The notes under the pieces were generated by a model. The model did no database searches. It had not been told where the DNA came from and saw only the letters and a list, made by a program, of their open reading frames with translations. Positions 55,967 to 64,000 of a DNA stretch of 64,000 nt are shown in pieces. Origin of the DNA: Coptis chinensis. Lineage: Eukaryota > Streptophyta > Magnoliopsida > Ranunculales > Ranunculaceae. The stretch is taken from contig CM027377.1 of assembly GCA_015680905.1 (NCBI GenBank), positions 16,516,501 to 16,580,500 on the forward strand, read 5' to 3'. Numbering within the stretch: the stretch's first letter is position 1; the number at the start of each line of letters is the position of its first letter. The translations under genes were made by a program, and so were the position numbers.

Positions 55967-58900
55967 ATGAGAAAGCTTAATTTGACTGTTCGTATGTCAC
56001 TCGATAAAATGCATAAATTGTTCAAGACATTCACTACTAAAGAGAGGGAAGATTTTAAGAAGTCTTGCTTCGGTAAGTTTTTAAGCATTAATGAGAGAAT
56101 GCACACCACTACTACGCTAGTGTATGCTGTTATGGGACACCAAATAGGTAAACTTTGCTACCGAATCGGTAAGAAGGATTTGGTGTTTAAGAAAAGTGAT
56201 GTTGCTCTTATAATAGGTCTTAGTGTGAAGCCGGTTTCTAATTCATTTTACACGGCAGACATCAAGATCCCATCCCAATTTCGTGCAAGGTTTTTTAAAG
56301 GAACCACGGTTTCTAAAACATAAATATTGGAAGCTAGAAACTTGGCAAAATCAAGTGTTGGTGAAGAAAGTCAGAATGATGTGTTTAGGCTGAATAGGTT
56401 GTATATACTGTTGCAAGTTGTGCTTCCAGGATCTGTTAAGACAGTTGATGGGAGGTATATTGATCTGGCCGAGAATTTAAATGCATTTGACAGCTTTCCT
56501 TGGGGCACACCTCTGTTTGAAATGTTGGAAGAGTATTTGGAAGACATGTCTAACTTGGTGAGTGTTAGAAAGGATTCTTTCGCAGTTTTTAGTTGTTTAA
56601 TTTGTTTTGTTATTTGGGTATATCTTCACATCCCATCTCTTGGGGCTTGGAGACAAGTTGATGGTAGGTTCCCCAGAATACTAGATTGGATAGACTTGCC
56701 TTCCAGAAATATACATCTATACATACTTATCAAAAAAAGCTTCAGCCTCTTAAGGGGAAGGCAGTGGTGTTAGAAAGTCTAGATCTTTCTGAAGGAGAAC
56801 TGAATGAAGAAGTGCTAAAGGATGCTTTGGAGCAACATCCCATGCAAAGTGGTGCAGCAGTTTCAGGGACATACAATAATGATGAATTTTTTCAAAGACC
56901 GGCAAAAGTAATTAAAGGCCTTGTAAGTAACTTGTTTTCTTTTGACATTTGAAGTACTCACATAATCTTATAAGGTTATATATAGAAGTTGTAATATGAT
57001 AATGGAATTACAAATGTTGTTAGGACCCATGTTGTTAATGAAGCACTGATAATGTGTTGTTATTGAACTGCATGTTGCAGCATTGTTTCATATATGAGGT
57101 AGTAATATGTTATGGTACCATGAGTGAGCTATTGTTAAACCATATATGTCAGCAACTACAATGTATAAATAGTGAAGTGGGATCTTGCATGTTAAACCTA
57201 GAATGATAATAGGGTACCCATGGTAATATATAGGTAACCAGTTTGACATGGCTACCATTTTGACATTTGAAGTACTCATATAATCTTATTTAAAAGTTAT
57301 AGAAAGTTGTAATATGATATGAGTACCCTATTATATAGTCTTGAATTGGAATTGCAAATGTTGTTAGGACCCATGTTCTTATATGAAGCACTGAGAATGT
57401 GTTGTTCTGGAACTGCATGTTGCAGCATTGTTTCATATATGAGTGAGCTATTGGGAAATATGATATGTCAGCCACTACAATGTATTTGTAGTGGTTTACA
57501 AATAGTGAAGTGGGATCTTGCATGTTGATCCCAGAATGATAATAGGGTACCCATGATATGGGTAACCAGTTTTTGACATTTGAAGTACTCATATAATCTT
57601 ATTTAAAATGTTATAGAAAGTTGTAATATGATATGGGTACCCTATTATATAGTCTTGAATTGAAATTGCAAATGTTGTTAGGACCCATGTTGTTATATGA
57701 AGCACTAATAATGTGTTGTTATGGAACTACATGTTGCAACATTGTTTCATATATGAGGCAGTAATATATTAATGTACCATGAGTAAGCTATTGCTAAACA
57801 TGATATGTCAGCCACTGTAATGTATCTGTAGTGGTTTACAAATATTGAAGTGGGATCTTACTTATATTCTTTGTTATGTGCTCTGATTAATCTAAAACAG
57901 GTCAGTAAGGAGGTTAGGGTTGTTGGGGATATACTCTAGAGTGAAATAAAGACTGGCATAGAAACAATAATTCAAGAGATTGGTCATGGTGGGTTGAAAG
58001 GTGGTATGCAAAGTTCAGAGGTTGAGGTTGTGAAAGGGCCTAGAACAAGGGGTAGAACAAGGAGTAGGAGTAGAACAAGGAGCAGAAGTTTAGAGGTTAA
58101 GGTTATGAAAGGTGTTGATGCTAGAACAAGAAGTAGAACTAGAAGCCCAAGCCCAAAGAAGCCAAGCAATGTAGGCTCTGATGCTAAACTGAAAACACCA
58201 ACAAGGTCTTCCCAGAAGAAGTCTACCCCGAAGAAGTCTTCCCAGAAGAAGGTTCACTCATAACCTAAGAAAGGGAGTTCATCTGTTTCTAAGAAAGTTA
58301 CCTTTGAGGTTTCTCCTAGTTCCTCAAATAAAAGAAAAAGAGCATTGGACAAGGATCAAAGCCTTGAAGTTGTGGGAAATACTTCAATACCTGCTCAGTA
58401 TGAAAGAAAGAAAAGGAAAGTGGTCAAAGTTTGTCGTACTCGAGTTCAGCCATCTAAGGCAAGTAAAAATGAGGCTATAAAGGCTAGTGAGAGGCAAAAT
58501 TTGAAGAAAAAATATCAAATCAGTGAGAGAACAAGGGAAAGGGAGTTGAAGCTTAAAGAAGCTGAGACATCCAAACAAAGAAGGAAGTTGATCTAGACTG
58601 AGTCAGACGAAGATGAAAATGTTGCACAACAACAAAGAGGGAAAAATGATTTGGAATCAGTTGCTGCAAGTACTTTGCAGAAGATTAGTGAGGTCATACC
58701 CAGAGGGACATACCAAGAACATAGTGTGGAGCTGGAGGAGGACCTGGTGGGGGTACAGACTGCTATAGTACCTTATGCTGAATCTTTAATGCCTGATCAT
58801 GTTCCCTTTTACTCTTCTTTGGCATCTGTTTTAGTCCTTCCTCCTGGTGATCTTGATGGGGAAGCAGTCTTGAATAGAGAAATGGAAAAATTCAATTTTG

Positions 58901-61046
58901 TTTCTCTATTGGCTGGAAGTCTGAGAGCTCTCGACATAAGCGAATTACCCGACCTATCACCATCGGAAGAGTAAGCAATCAACATGATGTGGCAAAAGAT
59001 GATGATCGAACAATCGATGGTCGACATGATGATCTTTGGTGATGTGGAGGACCCTAATGTGGTACTCATTCACACTCAGATGGAGAAGGAAATGGATAAA
59101 AAAAAGTGCAGAGAGTGGCCGTAGAAGAAGGAGGAGGGAGAAAAAACTGGGAAAAGAAAGTACTAGTTTATGGGAAGAGAAGATGGGAAAGGACTGTGAC
59201 TCATTAATCAAGGTTGCTCTATCATCAACCTTTTACAAAAAAACAACTACCACAGGTGAGGTAAATGTTGTCAATTATTACTGGAGAAAGTGCAGTAGCA
59301 AGAAGAATCAACGTAACTCTCCAGATATGAGATTTTTTGGGTATGATCAAGTTATTTCAGTGCATAATTTTCATTCGTTACATGGAAGACAATGGGTAGA
59401 TGGTGAGGTAATGAATCTACCATTAGTTGCTCTAAAACTATCAGCAACTTGGTATTAATGTGCAAAGTAAACTACTACAGAAAGTTAATTGTTAATAATT
59501 CCTATTTGATTACTTTATAGGTTCTCAGCTTATATGTCAAGCTATTGATAAGATGGTATAAGCAGCATTGTAAGGAACATGCCATTCTGGAAGATGAAGT
59601 GTATACTGCTGTGGAAGATGTTTACTTTGCTGTGAGTTCTCTATACTTTAATACTAAGTTTCTGTTGAAGCTTACTCACTAATCTTACTTAAGTTTGATA
59701 ATCTTAATCATCACTTTGTGGATGTAGAAATTCATGATAAGAAAGTATGGGATATTCAAGAATAAGCTACAAGACCAAAGTTTTCGAGCTGCAAGCCCAG
59801 AGGAAAGAGTGGTTAATGGTTTGTACCATATATATGAAATTGTGAAAGACTATTTGGACCCCGTTGACGGAAGGATTAGAAATCAACCGCACCCAATACA
59901 GGGTAAGGGAGTAATTGTACCTTTTCAAGTTCATGGTAGTCATTGGATTGTTGATTTCTTTAACTTTAAAGAGATGAAAGTGTGCACCTATGATTCTCTT
60001 GGTGGAAAGCAAATTTCTGATGAACAACTAGCTTTGGAGAGAATGATTCCTTATGTGCTCAGGTGTGTTGATCCAAGCTCCACTGTTGATTTGAACACAC
60101 CACGGGCTTGTGAATTTGTTAGTGTCACACAACAACCAGATTCCAACAGCTGTGGGTTATATTGCCTTGCCTTTATTGATAGTCTTCTTAGAGGTGTTCC
60201 TGAGAGGGTAAACAATATTGAGCATGCAACCATTTAGAATGCGGCTGAGGATTGGAATGGACATTATATCCTGTGGATTAAATCCAGATGAAGTTGCTAA
60301 GAAGATAACATAATTTGAAAAGAGGTGGCACCTAGCAGCCTCTTCGACGACGGGTATCGGAAGCATGTGTCCAAGGATGTAGCAAAGCATCGGGACAGAG
60401 GTACTGAAGCAAGTTGACATTGGCATAGAGCTAGAGAGAAGCAGATTCAGCTGGAATTGACAAAGAGCTCAAGGATGTTGAAGCAGCTACTGAGATAAAG
60501 GATGATGAAGCTGGAAGTGAGCAAGTAGACAAAGATGTTGAACCTGGTACTCTGAACCAAGTGGAGACGGAGCAATGCCAACAAAGTGAAGCAGATGCAG
60601 CTACAAGTGAGGAAGTGCAGGATGATGTTGAACCTGCTACTGAGTGGGTCCAAGTGGGGATGGAGCAATGCCCACAAAGTAAAGCAGATGCAACTATATG
60701 TGAGAAGGAGGATGTTGAACCTGTTGCTTAGGAGGATGTTGAACCTGCTGCTGAGGATGTTGAACCTGCTACTAAGGAGGATGTTGAACCTGCTACTAAG
60801 TTGGTCCAAGTGGAGGCTAACCAATTCCAACAGAGTGAAGCAGATGCAACAGCTGGAATTGAGCAAGTGAAGGAGGATGCAAAAGCTACTATTGAGGACC
60901 AACTCAACATTGAACCAGATGAAGTGAATCATGATGAAATAGCTGGAAGACATGTACAGCTGCAGGATGCAAAAAACAACAAAGGTAAAGATGCTGAAGA
61001 TGGGTTTGCTGACCATCAGGAAAACATAGCTGAATATAAGAACTAG
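55967..61046 (+). pseudogene. DUF1985-like / Ulp1-like cysteine protease gene, MULE-C, catalytic triad kept
   Basis: Exon 1 (55967 to about 56926) is a DUF1985-like region with a stop at 56321 (Glu to TAA relative to MULE-A) and a shift near 56720. Intron 1 carries the ~313-bp repeats. The linker has RTRSRSRTRSRS and KKSTPKKSSQKK runs, with stops near 57938, 58261 and 58594. Acidic and Lys-rich segments follow with indels at 58975-59110. Two short introns (about 59408-59520, 59632-59728) precede the protease region, which is open at 59734-60237. It shows HGSHW (His codon 59941), YDSL (Asp 59992) and a Gln-containing TQQPDSNSCG (Cys 60151), the classic C48 triad. An acidic DVEPA tail ends at TAG 61044-61046. 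The protease module alone could still fold, but the whole frame is broken. Confidence 0.85.
56940..57880 (+). repeat. Tandem ~313-bp repeats inside ULP intron 1, MULE-C
   Basis: Units start at TGACATTTGAAGTACTCA near 56943, 57261 and 57573. They share GGTACCC words, TGTTAGGACCCATGTT and CATGTTGCAGCATTGTTTCA. The intron runs from GTAAGT (about 56923) to CTAAAACAG (57900). The array matches the MULE-A array unit for unit. Confidence 0.8.
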
Positions 61047-61149
61047 GGGACATCGAAATGCTCTCATTTTCAGATGTTTGTTATTATTCCGTTATTATTT
61101 TGGAACTTATGTGTCTAATTTCGCAGTGCTCCGTTCTGATAAACATAAT

Positions 61150-61690
61150 ATTTTGAAGTCAGTGATTTGTTAAGATAACGTATCTAAACAATAGACAAAA
61201 CACCTGAAATTAGTATTTGTTTAGATAATTTTCAAGTTACAATCCTAAGTGTTTCAATTGAGGCGTTAATTTTATAGTATTTTTTATAGTATTTGTTTTT
61301 TTGCTACCTTACATATTCATAACTTCAATAGACAAAATACCTGCAAGTATAAACAACAAAATACCATTACATTGATTCCTAAATAACTTACATAGTCATT
61401 GAAAGGCAAAAGAAAATCCAAATAACATTATTTTGAAGGGGTTTGTTTAGATAACGTCTTTACTTTTCATGTTACAATCCTAAGTGTTTCAATTGTAGCG
61501 TTAATTTTAACCCTTAATTTTATAATATTTATTATAGTATTTGTTTTTTTTTCCTATATATTGATAACTTCAATAGACAGAACACCTGCAAGTATACCCA
61601 ACAACAAAATACCATTACATTGATTCCCAAATAACTTACATAGTCATTGAAAGGCCCAAGAAAATCCAAGTAACATTACAATATTAGTTG
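61150..61690. repeat. Duplicated spacer between convergent genes, MULE-C
   Basis: This is the inverted counterpart of 6870-7480. Two copies share CAATCCTAAGTGTTTCAATT, TAGTATTTGTTTTTTT and AACAAAATACCATTACATTG. It ends with TTAGTTGCTGATAGTACTT (61684). No gene. Confidence 0.65.
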
Positions 61691-61724
61691 CTGATAGTAC
61701 TTATATTCGTCGTTGATGGTTAAC

Positions 61725-62681
61725 TCAAATGTTGTCTTCGTTGGTAAAATCAGCAGGAACCCCAGCTGAAAAGTTAATCCAAGCAGCATCATCTGTCGTA
61801 TTAGGGCAGGTTGCTATGTTGTGTCCAAGGGCACCACAACGGCTGCACCTTCTCCTTTGCACTGGCACACCCTCTCCTTTAGAACGTTTCCTCTTTTTTT
61901 GGGGCCTGCTAGGCATTACCTCATCTGTGGGAGGACGAACCATGATGTTGTAACTTCCCCAATGCCACTGTTCTTTGCCCTTCATCGGTGTCCAATTCTC
62001 TTGATAGGTATCCATCATCGTTTCCTTTAAGTAGCATGGCAGGCAGAAGTCATATACACAAAACCGACCATCATCAATGGCCTTCATTGCATGGGTGCAA
62101 GGAATACAAACTTGTCGAAAAAAACCACATGTACAATATTTTTTAGCAGTCAATCAGATCCGTATACCCTAATCGGTAATCGAAAGTATAATGCACTCAC
62201 TAGCCCTTATTGTAGTGAATGACCGACTAACATAACGAGAGGAAATGATTACATCCTCAACTGATTTTGTCAGCTTTGTCTTCAGCTTCGAAGTCATGAC
62301 CCGATAGTCATAAAAGTGTCTCATAATGTTCATTCGAATACCATTTAGCAGAGATATAATTGGCATAGCTCACTCAGGCATAATCTTCTTATTCCAACTC
62401 TCGATATGATTTGTATAACAAATTCCATACCTTCTCATTTCAGCATAGGCAAATGACCACTGTTCTTTCAGAATTTTTATTATTTTTGTGTAACCTTTAC
62501 TATCACTACACCAAATGCGACACTTGATTCTCACAAAGTCAGCTTTATCATAAGTTTATGCAGTGGCCTTAACTCTCCCTTTGGTGTCTTATTTGCTAAC
62601 ATTGTTGGAGATATGTTGTGCACAAAAGTAATGGTATGCATTTGGAAGAATTTTTGACACTGCCTGGAGAATGCTTGTATG
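61725..62681 (-). pseudogene. MULE transposase C-terminal half, truncated, MULE-C
   Basis: On the minus strand the fragment begins inside the DDE domain just after the position of the second Asp (SILQAVSKILPN) and runs through HISNNV, NHIESWNK and the SWIM finger (CTCGFFRQ..CTHAMK). It then has the basic stretch QKKRKRSKGEG, an intact knuckle (CSRCGALGHNIATC) and the end NEDNI. Stops lie near 62592, 62562, 62375 and 62160. The upstream half is cut off by the repeat starting at 62682. Confidence 0.85.
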
Positions 62682-64000
62682 TGATAAGTGCTCAAAAAGT
62701 GCTATTTAACCCTCGATTATGCCTCTTGTTTAGCCATCTTAGTGGACTAATAATGTTTGTAAGTTATGTTTTATGATTCTAAAGGTCAAAGAGAGAGTTT
62801 TGTGGAATATTAGAGAAAATGGGGTAAAACGGAGCAATTCGGAGCATTAAAGATCACATGGGAAGCCCGTGGACAATCATGGAGAAGGCCAAGGAATTAG
62901 AGCTATTAAAGATACGACTTGGACCTATTTTAAAGCCTATTTGGAAGCCCAAGGCCAAAGGATTCGTTGCTTGGACCAAAGCCCGCAAAAGAGGATTGAA
63001 AGATAGAGCAGAAGAGACAAAATCGGCTAACGCATCTAGGACGCATGGATCGAGCATCCAAACGCATTGATTGTGTCTGAGATGCATGAATAGTGCGTCC
63101 AGACGCATGAATCGACACTGTAGCCAATTTCTTCTCAGTTTTGGAGACGGAGTTGGACTCTGAAAGAAGTCTATTTGTATTAGGAAACAAATGACGGTTT
63201 GGAATGCTTCTAGAGCTCATTGTAACCTCTATAAATAGATGACCTAAGTGCCTCATGTAATTTGCCAATTCACTTATGTCGGGCAAAACGTTAACCCGAC
63301 ACTTCCGATGTGATGGTGCTTCCGAGGGCTCGAAAGATATGGGGGATTGGGATTTTTGAGGAAGAGAGACTGCACCAACGTTCTGGTTGCCTACGTACCC
63401 AGTGAAGAATCCGGGATCAAGTCTCTTAAAAAGCGTAGTTCGGAGGATCGTAAGCCTCCATATATATAGCAATCTCCTGCCTTGGCGGCCAAGAAAGTGA
63501 TTCTCGGAGATTGCATTCTTTCCTGAATCCTATCATGACTCTATCTAAAATAGGATCATTCTCTAAGATTCCATTCTATCCTTGTGCAAGATCTTATCGG
63601 ATTGCATTAGGATCTTATCAGGTGACTAGATCGGAATGATCCGGACGGATTGGGTCCACAAACTCGGGCCACCCGGATGGGCCCTAAACCCGTTGTGAAC
63701 TCTAACGGATTAGAGGACCGGATTATCTAAAGTGTTTGCCCCTAAACTGGTCCGCCGCTGGTCTTACACCCGGTTCATAATCCGAGTATACTTTGGACCG
63801 GAAATATGACGTAGGGTACACACATTGCCCCCTCTTCAACAAATGATCAAAACGAAGATGAAGATGATGTGTTGAATAATTAAAGTACCGAAAAAACCAA
63901 AATGAAGTAAGAAGGAACGTGTAATGGAGATAGGCCAGAAAGTTTGAAAAGCTTAAACACTTGAGTGGGTAAAACGAGTGGCCAATTAAATGATATGACC
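62682..64000 (+). mobile_element. Probable LTR (start) interrupting MULE-C transposase
   Basis: It starts TGATAAGTGCTCAAAAAGTG exactly where homology to MULE-A ends. A TG start of this kind is common in plant LTR retrotransposons. The first part has degenerate repeats of GACGCATGAATCGA and GCATCCAAACGCAT (63030-63115). No LTR end, primer-binding site or coding region was found before the window ends, so its length and class are open. GTATG (62677-62681) would be the target duplication. The minus-strand 180-codon frame at 62930-63472 has no domain and is treated as chance. Confidence 0.5.

Larger units (their letters stand above)
53210..62681 (-). mobile_element. MULE-C, ULP-carrying Mutator-like element, truncated at right
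   Basis: The left end GGGTAATTGCCTGATTCGGC (53210) equals the right end of MULE-A in reverse; the order inside is also that of MULE-A inverted. It has a ULP gene (plus, 55967-61046), a duplicated spacer, then the C-terminal part of the transposase (minus, 62681-61725). At 62682 homology to MULE-A stops inside the transposase and a different repeat begins, so the rest is displaced or lost. The left flank is ATTACTTCA; its partner is not in the window. Over the first 103 residues of the ULP protein, A and C differ at 7 by eye. Confidence 0.88.

Noticed and set aside
60447-61067. 206-codon minus-strand hydrophobic frame
   Set aside because: Antisense shadow of the MULE-C ULP tail, which has homology on the plus strand.
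62930-63472. 180-codon minus-strand frame near the window end
   Set aside because: Runs through probable LTR sequence with degenerate GACGCAT repeats and has no domain.

Overview
The window is nuclear DNA of a flowering plant, most likely a eudicot. It is AT-rich, intron-bearing and full of plant transposon families. One intact host-type gene is recognisable: a zinc-finger homeodomain (ZHD) transcription factor at 48993-49913. The rest is nested mobile DNA and its decay products. I cannot name the species.

Layout. 1-2626 is most of one long terminal repeat (LTR), minus orientation, inserted in the left end of MULE-A (2627-15388). 15523-22824 is a CACTA element with 3-bp target duplications; it carries a broken KNOX homeobox fragment and a nested, internally deleted Ty1/copia element (16851-19719). 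24265-24661 is a hAT-like MITE. A solo LTR of the same family as the first (24668-27950) sits in that MITE's right target duplication and itself contains a 714-bp hAT-like element (25652-26365). 27956-32093 holds small inverted repeats and no recognised gene. 32094-43364 is a complete 11.3-kb Mutator-like element, MULE-B, with 150-bp terminal inverted repeats and a perfect 9-bp target duplication. 43374-48990 holds small elements and AT-rich spacer, followed by the ZHD gene and its flank. 51800-52040 is a minisatellite and 52511-53018 an unrecognised reading frame. 53210-62681 is MULE-C, the inverted sister of MULE-A, cut at 62682 by what looks like another LTR running to the window end.

The three MULEs share one plan. 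A transposase gene (PB1-like N-terminal region, acidic linker, MuDR DNA-binding region, DDE domain, SWIM finger, CCHC knuckle) converges on a large gene joining a DUF1985-like N-terminus, an Arg/Ser- and Lys-rich linker and a C-terminal Ulp1/SENP-type cysteine protease. This matches the ULP-carrying Kaonashi-type MULEs described from Arabidopsis and other plants. MULE-B also carries an intact 138-codon gene joining a CCHC knuckle to a GRF-type zinc-finger core, with its own TATA box and two E2F-like sites, plus a small acidic reading frame. Transposase and protease genes are broken in all copies, mostly at different positions, so the ancestors were intact. The most interesting material is this multi-gene transposon: its accessory genes, its shared promoter module, a short motif repeated in its introns and flanks, and a tandem array of collapsed transposase mini-genes at one end of MULE-A and MULE-C.
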